A DNA stretch of 64,000 nucleotides from a bacterium UBP14_UBA6098 (lineage in GTDB: Bacteria > UBP14 > UBA6098). Positions 53,245 through 61,631 of this stretch are shown here, in pieces. Numbering within the stretch: position 1 is the first letter of the stretch; each line of letters starts with the position of its first letter. Position numbers and translations under genes: made by a program. The stretch spans positions 1 through 64,000 of the forward strand of contig DIWU01000020.1 in the NCBI GenBank assembly GCA_002428525.1, given 5' to 3'. The notes beneath the pieces were generated by a model. The model was not told the origin of the DNA. It saw only the letters and a list, made by a program, of their open reading frames with translations, and ran no database searches.

Positions 53245-53505
53245 ATGCTTTCTTGGGCTTTCTTTATAATTGTGCTCGATATCATACTTGCTCTTCTTCT
53301 GCTTCAATGCAGATGTCTCAATGCGACTACTATCGTCGCGCTCGCGGGTTTTGGCGTTGCCGGAATAGGCATTATCGTGCAAACCCTCTCCAAGATCAAG
53401 GCGGGGACTCGCGAGAAAATGGCGCAGGAACTCCGGCAACTTAGGAACGAGAATAAAGAGCTACTTCAACGGTTGGCGGAGAATTCCAAAGGCGGGGACT
53501 CTTGA
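53245..53505 (+). CDS. Small membrane protein with coiled coil, unknown
   Basis: An 86-residue protein: two hydrophobic segments (residues 4-22 and 29-46), then a charged helix (EKMAQELRQLRNENKELLQRL) likely to coil with itself. It has a GGGGAG ribosome-binding site 12 bases after glyQS. No family is recognised. It precedes the TrkH gene, which may be coincidental. Confidence 0.55.
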   Translation: MLSWAFFIIVLDIILALLLLQCRCLNATTIVALAGFGVAGIGIIVQTLSKIKAGTREKMAQELRQLRNENKELLQRLAENSKGGDS

Positions 53506-53586
53506 GGTTTCTGCGGATAAGTCGAGGGTGCTCGTCATATATATGCGAACAAACGCTAATTTAGCGCGAACCATCGAGGCTGAGAC

Positions 53587-55362
53587 TTGAGCGCATCGCA
53601 ACGACGAAAAGAGATCGAGAAGGGCTTGGACATCTTCATGATGTTCATCGCCTTTTTGGCGGTAGTCTCACTTATCGGCAAGGGTGGGCTCGGCCCGCAT
53701 TGGCGGCCGTTTTTCGGTGCAGTCGATGTTTTCATCATCGTCTGTTTCGTCGGGAACTCGGTTTTCCGCGTGTTTCTCGCCCCGAACCGCTGGAAATACA
53801 TCAAGGACCATCCATTTCAATATGCCCTGATCGGGCTTTTTGTATCCCAAATCTTCATCGTTCAACTGGTTCTCACCGATGCGAGCTATCGGTATCTGCT
53901 AAATCAGCTCTCGCTGATCGGACTCACGAAGATATATATCGTTCTAATGCAGATATTTATCCTTGTCGAGCTTGTGGCCGAGCTCGGTCGGTTGAACTCC
54001 AAGCTGGCGCGGCTACCTCTTCCGCCGGCGACAATTTTTGTTGTAAGCTTTTTAATATTGATACTCAGCGGTGCCGTTCTCCTTCTGCTTCCGGGGGCGA
54101 CGCGAGTTGGAGGGATCAAGCTAATCGACGCCCTATTCACCGCGACCTCGGCGACCTGTGTTACCGGCCTGATAGTTGTGCCGACCGGCGAGCTTTTCAC
54201 GCGCTTCGGCCAAACGGTGATTTTAACCTTGATCCAGTTCGGTGGGCTCGGCCTTATGACCTTCGCCACATTTTTCGCGCTGGTTTTCCGCAATGAATTC
54301 GGGCTTCGTGAGAAAATGCTTCTTGGCGATGTCCTTAATGTCAATGTTTTCGGTAGGATAAAGTCTCTATTAGCGGCGATTGTCGGGATTACCCTCTTTA
54401 CCGAGGCGGTTGGCGCTTTTTTGCTGTATATCTTCGGCGGCCCCTATGAATCGGCGATGGATTCGCGTTTGTGGTGGTCGATCTTCCACTCGGTTAGCGC
54501 TTTCTGCAACGCCGGTTTTTCGCTTTGGAACGACAATATAGCTCGTTTTATGTCGGATTGGAGGATGTCGCTGACCTTTGCCGGCCTGATTATTCTTGGC
54601 GGCTTAGGTTTTGTCGTCTTGACCGATATCGGCAGATATATCCTCAGCCCCTTGAAATTTAAAACCCGCAAGATACCGCATTTCCAGCTTCAAACGAAGG
54701 TAGTCGTCACGACTACATTCTTTCTGATCGGCTTCGGAATGATACTGCTCCTCGTCGCGGATCGCACCTATCTTATGAGCCGCGGGACATGGCAGGAGAA
54801 TCTTTTAGCCGCCTTTTTCCAGTCCGTGACGGCCAGAACCGCAGGATTCAATACCGTCGATATCGCGGCCTTTGCCCCGGGAGCGCTTTTTGCGCTTATC
54901 ATCTTGATGTTCATCGGTGCCTCGCCGGGATCGACGGGCGGTGGAATCAAAACGACTACGATAGCGGTGATATTCGGCGCGATTCGAAGCAAGCTTCGCG
55001 GTCAGGATCGAGCGAACTTCTTCAACCGCAACCTTCCGAAGGATATTATTAGCTCCGCGGCAATGATCATTGTTCTTGCCGGCACGGTTGTCGCAGTGGG
55101 CACATTTCTGATCTGCACTATCGAGCTTAAGAGCCACCCCGAATGGAGATTTATCGATATCTTCTTCGAGGTAGTCAGCGCTTTCGGAACTGTGGGTTTA
55201 TCCACTGGTCCGACCTTCTCACTTTCAACTGCGAGCAAGGCTATCCTAATATTAATTATGCTTTTAGGAAGGGTTGGCCCGTTGACTTTCCTGTTCTCTG
55301 TATCGAGGCACAACAAAGCTCAGCGAATGGAGAATCTCGAAGAGAGCATGATGATCGGATAA
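53587..55362 (+). CDS. TrkH/KtrB-family potassium uptake channel subunit
   Basis: A 591-residue membrane protein. After an N-terminal stretch of about four extra membrane segments comes the TrkH core with its four loop-helix motifs: ATSATCVTGL, SAFCNAGFSLW, TARTAGFNTVD and SAFGTVGLSTG, whose glycines line the potassium filter. It works with a TrkA-type regulatory subunit, encoded immediately downstream. The TTG start has a modest GAGG site. The longer N-terminus is unlike the shortest KtrB proteins. Confidence 0.9.
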   Translation: MSASQRRKEIEKGLDIFMMFIAFLAVVSLIGKGGLGPHWRPFFGAVDVFIIVCFVGNSVFRVFLAPNRWKYIKDHPFQYALIGLFVSQIFIVQLVLTDASYRYLLNQLSLIGLTKIYIVLMQIFILVELVAELGRLNSKLARLPLPPATIFVVSFLILILSGAVLLLLPGATRVGGIKLIDALFTATSATCVTGLIVVPTGELFTRFGQTVILTLIQFGGLGLMTFATFFALVFRNEFGLREKMLLGDVLNVNVFGRIKSLLAAIVGITLFTEAVGAFLLYIFGGPYESAMDSRLWWSIFHSVSAFCNAGFSLWNDNIARFMSDWRMSLTFAGLIILGGLGFVVLTDIGRYILSPLKFKTRKIPHFQLQTKVVVTTTFFLIGFGMILLLVADRTYLMSRGTWQENLLAAFFQSVTARTAGFNTVDIAAFAPGALFALIILMFIGASPGSTGGGIKTTTIAVIFGAIRSKLRGQDRANFFNRNLPKDIISSAAMIIVLAGTVVAVGTFLICTIELKSHPEWRFIDIFFEVVSAFGTVGLSTGPTFSLSTASKAILILIMLLGRVGPLTFLFSVSRHNKAQRMENLEESMMIG

Positions 55363-55385
55363 AGGCCTCACTGAATGGGAGAAAG

Positions 55386-56054
55386 ATGAAAAAAATAATT
55401 ATTATAGGTGCAGGCAGGTTCGGTTATGCCACCGCGAACCGCCTTTCGGAGTTGGGCTCTCATGTGACGGTTATCGACACCGACGAAAAAAGGCTTCATA
55501 CCCTGACCAGCCTCGTCGCGGAGACGCTCGTCATGGATGCTATCGACAAGGAAGCCCTCGGGGCAAAACTTGAGGGGCAGGGCTATTCTGCCGGTGTTGT
55601 CGCGATCGGCGATAATTTTTCGTCTGTCCTCTTAGTTTGCCTTTATATGCGCCAGTTCGGAATCCCCTTCGTCGTGGCGCGCGCCTCGAACCCAAAACAG
55701 GCGCGGATATTGAACAAGATCGGAGTCGATCTCGTCGTCACACCGGAGGACGAGATGGGGCACCACTTAGCCGAAGAGCTTATTTTGTCGGATTCAGAGC
55801 AGATCGACCTTTCCTTCAATTTCTCGATAATCAGAGTCCTTGCGCCGGAGGGTTTCATCGACAAATCCATCGGTGAACTGGATGTCTCCGGCAAGGGTTT
55901 CAACCTGCTTTTCGTGGCGCGGCGCTATGTAAAACAAGGCTTCGTTAAGATGGCGCTTCCCGAGGAGACGGATTTCAAGATTGCAAAAGACGATTATCTT
56001 GTCTTCGCCGGCGATACGCGCCGAATAGCGGCCTTTGTGGAGTCGGCGCGTTGA
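55386..56054 (+). CDS. TrkA/KtrA-family potassium channel regulatory subunit
   Basis: A 222-residue cytoplasmic protein with an N-terminal Rossmann RCK domain (IIIIGAGRFGYATANRL, then VIDTDEKRLHTL) and a C-terminal TrkA_C domain. It binds NAD(H) or nucleotides and gates the TrkH-type channel encoded just upstream. The ATG after GGGAGAAAG is used; a longer in-frame start lies inside the TrkH gene. Its stop overlaps the following TTG start as TTGA. Confidence 0.92.
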   Translation: MKKIIIIGAGRFGYATANRLSELGSHVTVIDTDEKRLHTLTSLVAETLVMDAIDKEALGAKLEGQGYSAGVVAIGDNFSSVLLVCLYMRQFGIPFVVARASNPKQARILNKIGVDLVVTPEDEMGHHLAEELILSDSEQIDLSFNFSIIRVLAPEGFIDKSIGELDVSGKGFNLLFVARRYVKQGFVKMALPEETDFKIAKDDYLVFAGDTRRIAAFVESAR

Positions 56055-57469
56055 TCGCGGTAGATGCCCAAAGCTGTTGTGCTTGCGGCGGATGCGTCCC
56101 CGCTTGTCCCGTAGGATCGATCCATATCATAGTAAACAATAGGGCCGTTATCGCCGAGAGCTGTGTCGGTTGCGGCAAATGTATCCCATTCTGCCCGCAC
56201 GGCGCGCTTCATTTTCCCGAGGAAAAGGGCGACCGGCAGAAGCCCATCCAACGGTGGTTTCGCCCGCCCGACTCGGAATACGATATCGTTGTGGTCGGGG
56301 GAGGCCCCGCAGGATCGACCGCCGCGCGCTTCGCCGCCGAGCAAGGCGCAAAGGTTTTGCTTGTGGAGAAGCGCCCGATAGTCGGAACCCCACAGCTTTG
56401 CGCCGAGGGAGTCAGCCATTCCGGCCTCGCCGATGTCATCCCCGAGATTCGCGAAAAATGGATTGCCGCCCCGATAATCGGCGCTATTCTCGTTTCTCCC
56501 GAGGGCAGAAAAACCACTGTTCAGCACCCAAAGGCCGGATATATACTCGAAAGGCGCGTTTTCGACCGCGATCTTTTCTCAATGGCCGCGAAGGCCGGCG
56601 CGAGAACCTTGATCGCGGCCGAGGCCATAGATTTCATCAAGACCGACGACCACATCGTCGGTGTCACTATGCTTTGCCGCGGCCAAAGCTACGAAATTTT
56701 GTGCAAAGCTATTATCTGCGCCGACGGCGTCGAGTCCGGAATGCTGTCGCGGCTTTTTCCGAAAGAGCATCTCGCGACTGATCAGATTCATGTCGCATCG
56801 CAAGTAGTTATGAGCGGTGTCGAGGTTCGCCCGGGGTTTCCGGAGTTTCATATCGGCCGAAACCTCGCGCCGGGCGGTTATGCATGGGTTTTCCCGAAGG
56901 GCGAGGCCTTTGCCAATGTCGGCCTCGGGCTGAACCCCTCGATCGGTTCCGGCGAAAGCTCGTGGGATTTGCTCGAACGCTTTGTCGAGCGCAGGTTTGC
57001 CGGCGAGGGCGAGATTATCGAGGTGGCCAGCGGGAATGTCCCGACGGCGAAGCGGTTCAGCAAGATAGTCTATCGGAATGTCCTATTCATCGGCGATGCG
57101 GGCCGCCTATCCGACCCTGTCTCCGGAGGCGGGATTGCCTCCGCGCTCCTTTCTGGGCGGATCGCCGGCCAACTCGCCTCGGAAGCGGTCAGGGCAGGCA
57201 CACCCGAAAAAACGGAGATCTTTCTGAGCCGTTTCACCGACCTTTGGGATAAACTAAAAGGCAGGCAATTTGCCTTCTATTGGAAGGCAAAGACTATCTT
57301 CGCCGCCTTGGATGACGACGATCTCGAGGCAATCTGCAGGGTCATCGAAGACCGTTTCGGCCACGGAGTATTCGAAAGTATAGATATCCCGGGGGCTATC
57401 AAATCGATAATCCGCGAACGCAAGCTCTTTTGGAAGGTCGCGAAAGGCCTTTACCCAAAGGGGATTTAG
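56051..57469 (+). CDS. Ferredoxin-fused geranylgeranyl reductase-family flavoprotein
   Basis: A 472-residue protein. The first 60 residues hold two [4Fe-4S] motifs, CCACGGCVPACP and CVGCGKCIPFCP. The rest is a geranylgeranyl-reductase-type flavoprotein: FAD motif VVVGGGPAGSTAA, LFIGDAGRLSDPVSGGGI and the YxWxFPKG loop (YAWVFPKGEAFANVG). Archaeal relatives saturate the double bonds of geranylgeranyl chains in ether lipids; others act on menaquinone or chlorophyll side chains. The built-in ferredoxin could supply electrons directly. The TTG start overlaps the TrkA stop. Its stop abuts that of rpsT. Confidence 0.85.
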   Translation: MIAVDAQSCCACGGCVPACPVGSIHIIVNNRAVIAESCVGCGKCIPFCPHGALHFPEEKGDRQKPIQRWFRPPDSEYDIVVVGGGPAGSTAARFAAEQGAKVLLVEKRPIVGTPQLCAEGVSHSGLADVIPEIREKWIAAPIIGAILVSPEGRKTTVQHPKAGYILERRVFDRDLFSMAAKAGARTLIAAEAIDFIKTDDHIVGVTMLCRGQSYEILCKAIICADGVESGMLSRLFPKEHLATDQIHVASQVVMSGVEVRPGFPEFHIGRNLAPGGYAWVFPKGEAFANVGLGLNPSIGSGESSWDLLERFVERRFAGEGEIIEVASGNVPTAKRFSKIVYRNVLFIGDAGRLSDPVSGGGIASALLSGRIAGQLASEAVRAGTPEKTEIFLSRFTDLWDKLKGRQFAFYWKAKTIFAALDDDDLEAICRVIEDRFGHGVFESIDIPGAIKSIIRERKLFWKVAKGLYPKGI

Positions 57470-57745
57470 CTATTCGGCGGAACCCCCGAGCCTATTGGCT
57501 CTGACAGCTATTCTCGACTTGAGCCTCGCGCTTGTTTTCTTATGAATACCGCCCTTTTTGGCGGCCTTATCCAAAACGCTATAGGCGTGGGGCAAAGCCT
57601 CGACGGCCGGACCTTCCTCCGAGATAGAGCGAACTTGCCGCATCATATCGCGGACATAGCCTCTCATTAGACGGTTATGCGCTCGTTTTCTCTTGTCTTG
57701 CCTGACGCGTTTTTCCGCGGATTTGTCAACTTGTGTGTTGGGCAC
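57470..57745 (-). CDS. rpsT: 30S ribosomal protein S20
   Basis: A 91-residue basic helical protein with the S20 features KRVRQDKRKRAHNRLMRG near the front and KAAKKGGIHKKTSARLKSRIA near the back. It binds 16S rRNA early in 30S assembly. An AGGAGAATC ribosome-binding site precedes the ATG. It is downstream of the ytfJ-like gene by nine bases. Confidence 0.95.
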   Translation of the reverse strand: MPNTQVDKSAEKRVRQDKRKRAHNRLMRGYVRDMMRQVRSISEEGPAVEALPHAYSVLDKAAKKGGIHKKTSARLKSRIAVRANRLGGSAE

Positions 57746-57754
57746 TGATTCTCC

Positions 57755-58129
57755 TTATTCTTCGTTTTTCTTTTGTTTTGCATTCATGGCCTTTCCCGCG
57801 ATCTCGCCGAGTTTCTCGACGGTCAGCGGAATAGCCTTCGCGAAATTACCAATTTTATCCGGTTTAACCGGCAGAAGATTAACCTCATTATCATGAATGA
57901 CGAGGAAAGCGATAGGCTCGACTGTGAAGCCGCCGCCACCGCCCCCGCCGGAATTCTCGCCTTTGTCGCCCTTCATCTCCGAGCCGCCGGCGCCGAAGCC
58001 GACGCTGACCTTGCAGATCGGAACTACCGTATTTCCACCCAACTCGATCGGGTCGCCGATGATCGTTTTGGCCTTCGCGACCGTCTCGACATTCTTCAAA
58101 ATCACCTGCAATACTTCTTCAGCAAGCAT
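57755..58129 (-). CDS. GerW/YtfJ family protein
   Basis: A 124-residue protein with the YtfJ pattern: TVAKAKTIIGDPIELGGNTV, VSVGFGAGG, a glycine-rich loop, then FLVIHDNEVNLLPV. In Bacillus, YtfJ/GerW is a spore protein for germination; the family also occurs in non-sporulating bacteria. The start is the ATG with AAGGAGGAAGC upstream. It follows a DUF2953 gene, as in Bacillus where the homologues ytfI and ytfJ adjoin. Nothing suggests sporulation here. Confidence 0.82.
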   Translation of the reverse strand: MLAEEVLQVILKNVETVAKAKTIIGDPIELGGNTVVPICKVSVGFGAGGSEMKGDKGENSGGGGGGGFTVEPIAFLVIHDNEVNLLPVKPDKIGNFAKAIPLTVEKLGEIAGKAMNAKQKKNEE

Positions 58130-58157
58130 GCTTCCTCCTTTTGGGAACATCGCCGGA

Positions 58158-58832
58158 CTAAGCCGGCTGAAACTTTTTATATTCGCAATACGCTCGATAT
58201 ATCTCGAGCTTCGGCAAACGCCACAACGCCTTCGCGAGCGGGGCTAAAATCAATTTAAATATACAATTCTTAAACATAAAATGCAAATCGAATTTCCACT
58301 CGGCATTCGGAGAGAAATTATACCCGATTTCGAGCCTATCGAGGTATTTAACAGTTGCTTTTAATGAACATAACCAACCATAAAGCATGCCAGCGAGCGC
58401 AGGGTCTTCGTCGCCGCAGATACATAGGTTTGCAGTCTCGATTTTGAAATTAAAACTCGAAAGAACCTCGTAAATCAACCTCGCTGAGATTGATATGCAC
58501 TTCGTGAAAAGTTGTCTCTTTCCAAACCACCACTTAAGAGGCGGTGTCGATTTCTTTTCACCCTTCGATTCGGGCGCGACCTTATCTTGTTTTTTATCAA
58601 CAACTTGAGGTTCGTTCCGCTTGAACTCGAACCACAGGAAACCGCTTCTTCGTTGCCCCTTTGTGATATTCCGCCAATATCCAATATATTTTATTTCAAT
58701 GAGATACCCATCATTATTTAATGTCGCGTATAATCTAAGAGGCGAAAATGTAATGATAGATATCAAGATAATAAAAAGAGCTACCAATGCGAGTAGTATA
58801 TAAAGAACGACCGACATCCTATTTCCCGACAC
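58158..58832 (-). CDS. DUF2953 family membrane-anchored protein (YtfI-like)
   Basis: A 224-residue protein with one N-terminal membrane segment (about 8-30), a lysine-rich middle and a C-terminal part with SFNFKIETANLCICGDEDPALAG ending in a hydrophobic FMFKNCIFKLILAPL, the DUF2953 pattern. The family's function is unknown. The start may be the GTG that sits about eight bases after the -10 box, or an ATG 15 bases later. It pairs with the YtfJ-like gene 28 bases downstream. Confidence 0.75.
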   Translation of the reverse strand: MSGNRMSVVLYILLALVALFIILISIITFSPLRLYATLNNDGYLIEIKYIGYWRNITKGQRRSGFLWFEFKRNEPQVVDKKQDKVAPESKGEKKSTPPLKWWFGKRQLFTKCISISARLIYEVLSSFNFKIETANLCICGDEDPALAGMLYGWLCSLKATVKYLDRLEIGYNFSPNAEWKFDLHFMFKNCIFKLILAPLAKALWRLPKLEIYRAYCEYKKFQPA

Positions 58833-58840
58833 AGGCGATT

Positions 58841-58868
58841 ATTATATCGATTGTAATCGTTTTGTCAA
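58841..58868 (-). promoter_or_regulatory. Strong sigma70-type promoter of the ytfI/ytfJ-like/rpsT genes
   Basis: On the minus strand: TTGACA (58868-58863), 16-bp spacer, TATAAT (58846-58841). It lies in the gap after recO. Transcription should begin near 58834, at or just before a GTG start. Confidence 0.7.
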
Positions 58869-58908
58869 TAATTGATTTCTTCCGCTTGTAATTTAGTATT
58901 TTATAATC

Positions 58909-59619
58909 CTACTTCCCAGTGTGAAATTCCGCGTGATGTTTGAGAATTGCCTCGATTTTATTGATCTTGTCATTGGGTATCGCATAAAAACCGACAGGGG
59001 GGGGCTTTTGAAACAGACGATTCAGGACCTCTATGTCCCGCTGGTCGAGAGCGATCCCGCCGGAAGCGCATTCGGGGCATAACAACCCGCCGTGCGAGGC
59101 GGAGAAGAAGCCTGCTTGAAAATCGGTCTTGCCGCAAATCGAGCAGGCTTGGATAAATGGCGCGAAGCCGCTCGAAGCAAGCAGGTCGGCGCGGAACTTG
59201 AGTTCTACGGAGCGAATGCTTTCGACCTCGCAGGTTGAGATATTTTCCAAAGCGGACAGCAAATCCGCCCAAATCGAAGCGGAGATATCCTTCTCGAAGA
59301 GGTTTCGGTCGAGGTGAAGCGCGATTCGAGTGGCGGCCTCCATACGATCGTAATCTTGTTTGATAGAATAGAAATCCTCGATAATCTCCGCGGAGGACAG
59401 GATTTGAATGTCTCGTGTAGATTTCGATAGAACAACGGCTTCGATTCGGTTGAGCGGCTCGAGCGCGGCGGCCAGTCCGCGGTTCGATTTGAAGGCCCGC
59501 GCGCCCTTTGCGATAACGCTGATTTTGCCCTGCTCGCGAGTGAAGAGCGTCGCGATGATGCTCGTATCGCCGAATTTTACCCGTTTCAGGACGATCGAAT
59601 CGAGGGAGGCCGGCTCCAT
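58909..59619 (-). CDS. recO: DNA repair protein RecO
   Basis: RecO helps load RecA at gaps, with RecF and RecR. The 236-residue protein has the N-terminal OB-fold (ASLDSIVLKRVKFGDTSIIATLFTREQGKISVIAKGA region) and a zinc site formed by CSICG and CPEC near residues 160-180. The ATG is used, four bases after the upstream lipoprotein stop; the longer in-frame start would overlap that gene. Confidence 0.92.
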   Translation of the reverse strand: MEPASLDSIVLKRVKFGDTSIIATLFTREQGKISVIAKGARAFKSNRGLAAALEPLNRIEAVVLSKSTRDIQILSSAEIIEDFYSIKQDYDRMEAATRIALHLDRNLFEKDISASIWADLLSALENISTCEVESIRSVELKFRADLLASSGFAPFIQACSICGKTDFQAGFFSASHGGLLCPECASGGIALDQRDIEVLNRLFQKPPPVGFYAIPNDKINKIEAILKHHAEFHTGK

Positions 59620-59623
59620 GAGA

Positions 59624-60310
59624 CTATTTAGTGTTCGTCGTAACTTGTTGCTTTGTAGAAGCTTCGGTTTCCACCTCGTCGCCACGGACCTTATCGATTT
59701 GTTGCATGATCACAGTCTGAATCTCAGTGAATCTCGCTTCGACAAGCTTAATTTCCGCCTCGGTCAGGCCGGCGGGCAGTTGCGTTTTCAGCATCTTCGC
59801 GGCCTCGAGCTCGGAGATCGCCTGTGCCAGTTGGGTCTTCAGCTCCTCGTCGGTTTCGGGTTCGGCGGCCTTGGACTTCAGTTCGGCGATCTTGATATCG
59901 ATCTGCTCGGTTGAGATCCCCTCGGCGCGTTGCTTCTGGTTGAGGTAATACGTCGAGTAAAGGATTTTCTGGTAGATGATATTGAACTGATCCATATCGA
60001 TCCCGAGCGCGGCCAATTCGGCCTTAAGCTCCTCGACCGCCTTAGCGCCCTCCGCGCTCTCGACAGGGTTGTCGTGGCGATACTTTAAGAGCGCGTCCTT
60101 CCGCGCGGTCATCTTCTCGAAAACAACCGGATACATCTTGACAAACTCGTCGATTCGCTCGTTTGTCAGGAGTGGGATATCCTTCGGCATCTCAGCCTGT
60201 TCCTCGGTCTTCTGCTCGACGCCCCCAGCATCCGATTTGGCCTTAGAGCAGGCGAGAAATATCAGCATGAAAACAACACAAAGACATGCTAAGACATGTA
60301 TTCTTTTCAT
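59624..60310 (-). CDS. Lipoprotein, paralogue of the 20590-21258 gene
   Basis: A 228-residue lipoprotein with lipobox FLAC and an acidic, helical mature part. It shares with the other lipoprotein a front block (LTNERIDEFVKMYPVV) and a rear block (LPAGLTEAEIKLVEA), and the same layout between them, but is otherwise divergent. The ATG of MKRIHVL is favoured because GGAGA lies just before it; an ATG 12 bases earlier is possible. It sits between asnS and recO, four bases before recO. Confidence 0.72.
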   Translation of the reverse strand: MKRIHVLACLCVVFMLIFLACSKAKSDAGGVEQKTEEQAEMPKDIPLLTNERIDEFVKMYPVVFEKMTARKDALLKYRHDNPVESAEGAKAVEELKAELAALGIDMDQFNIIYQKILYSTYYLNQKQRAEGISTEQIDIKIAELKSKAAEPETDEELKTQLAQAISELEAAKMLKTQLPAGLTEAEIKLVEARFTEIQTVIMQQIDKVRGDEVETEASTKQQVTTNTK

Positions 60311-60323
60311 AGGTTTCTCCATA

Positions 60324-61631
60324 CTATGGGTTCAATCTATAAATCATTCTCGGGAAGGGGATAGCCTCCCGAATATGGTTGATTCCGCATATCCACGCCA
60401 CTGTCCGCTCGATTCCGAGGCCGAAGCCCGAATGAGGCACGGAGCCGTAACGGCGTAAATCGAGATACCAGCTGTAGGCTTTCTCGGGGAGCCCCTCCTC
60501 GCGGATTCGCGCGACGAGCTTGTCGATATCCTCTTCGCGCTGGCTTCCGCCGATAATCTCGCCGTAACCGTCCGGCGCGATCAGGTCGGAGCATTTAACG
60601 AGTTCGGGGCGCTCGGGATGCTGTTTCATATAGAACGCCTTGATTTTCTTAGGATAATCGTAGATAAACACGGGCGTCGCGAAATTTTCGGAGATGACTG
60701 TCTCCGCCGCGCCGCCGATATCGTCGCCCCAAGCGATCTCATGGCCCTTCGAGCGAAGCAGTTCCACCGCTTCGTCGTAGGAGATTCGTCCGAAAGGCTT
60801 GGCCGGGTCAATCGAGGCAAGCAGTTTATCGATATCGCGCTCCAAAAGCTCGAGCTCCGGCCGGCAGGCCTCGACTGTCCGCGAGATGATCGCGCGGATG
60901 AAGTCCTCCTGAAGGTCCATGTTGTCGTTGCTGTCGTAAAAGGCCTCCTCGACATCGACCATCCAGAATTCGGTAAGATGACGGCGCGTCTTGGATTTCT
61001 CCGCGCGGAATGTCGGGCCGAAATCGTAAACGAGGTTGTGCGCGAACATCGCCGCTTCGAGGTATAGCTGGCCGGTCTGCGCGAGATAGGCCTTGCCGAG
61101 GTCGAAATACTTCGTCTCGAAAAGCGTTTGGCCCTCCTCGCCGATCGAGCCGGTCAGAATCGGTGTGTCGATGAGCGTGAAACCGCGCTCGTTCAGAAAA
61201 TTGCGCAGGGCTAAAACCAGCGCGTTTCTGACCTTGATGATCGCCCATTGGCGACTGCTTCTCAGCCAAAGATGGCGATTATCCAGCAGAAACTCCGAGC
61301 CGTGCTCCTTCGGCTGAATCGGGTAATCCTCGGCGATCTGTAAAATCTCAAGATCGCGGACGCCCATCTCGAAGCCGCCGACAGCGCGAGGCTCCTCGCG
61401 AATCGTGCCGGTGATTATGATCGAGGACTCCTGCGTAAGCTTGTCGAAAGCCTCGAAAGCCGAGTCCGGCGTTTCGCCCTTGACCATAACACACTGAATC
61501 ATGCCGGTGCCGTCGCGCGCAACGACGAACTTCACCTTGCCGTGCCCGCGGGTGCTGTAAACCCAACCGCGGACAGAGACCTCTTGGCCTGCGTAGTCTT
61601 TCGCGTCGCGAATGTAGAACCTTTTTTCCAT
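60324..61631 (-). CDS. asnS: Asparaginyl-tRNA synthetase
   Basis: Class IIb synthetase of 435 residues that charges tRNA-Asn. It has an OB-fold anticodon domain (VRGWVYSTRGHGKVKFVVARDG), FGPTFRAEKSKTRRHLTEFWMVDVE (motif 2 region), and GFGLGIERTVAWICG (motif 3). The YPKKIKAFYM segment distinguishes it from aspartyl-tRNA synthetase. A GAGG ribosome-binding site precedes the ATG. It is followed 13 bases later by the lipoprotein gene. Confidence 0.95.
   Translation of the reverse strand: MEKRFYIRDAKDYAGQEVSVRGWVYSTRGHGKVKFVVARDGTGMIQCVMVKGETPDSAFEAFDKLTQESSIIITGTIREEPRAVGGFEMGVRDLEILQIAEDYPIQPKEHGSEFLLDNRHLWLRSSRQWAIIKVRNALVLALRNFLNERGFTLIDTPILTGSIGEEGQTLFETKYFDLGKAYLAQTGQLYLEAAMFAHNLVYDFGPTFRAEKSKTRRHLTEFWMVDVEEAFYDSNDNMDLQEDFIRAIISRTVEACRPELELLERDIDKLLASIDPAKPFGRISYDEAVELLRSKGHEIAWGDDIGGAAETVISENFATPVFIYDYPKKIKAFYMKQHPERPELVKCSDLIAPDGYGEIIGGSQREEDIDKLVARIREEGLPEKAYSWYLDLRRYGSVPHSGFGLGIERTVAWICGINHIREAIPFPRMIYRLNP

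Noticed and set aside
57755..58129. Sporulation in this organism, from the YtfJ-like protein
   Set aside because: The family is common outside spore formers and no other sporulation gene is present in the window.
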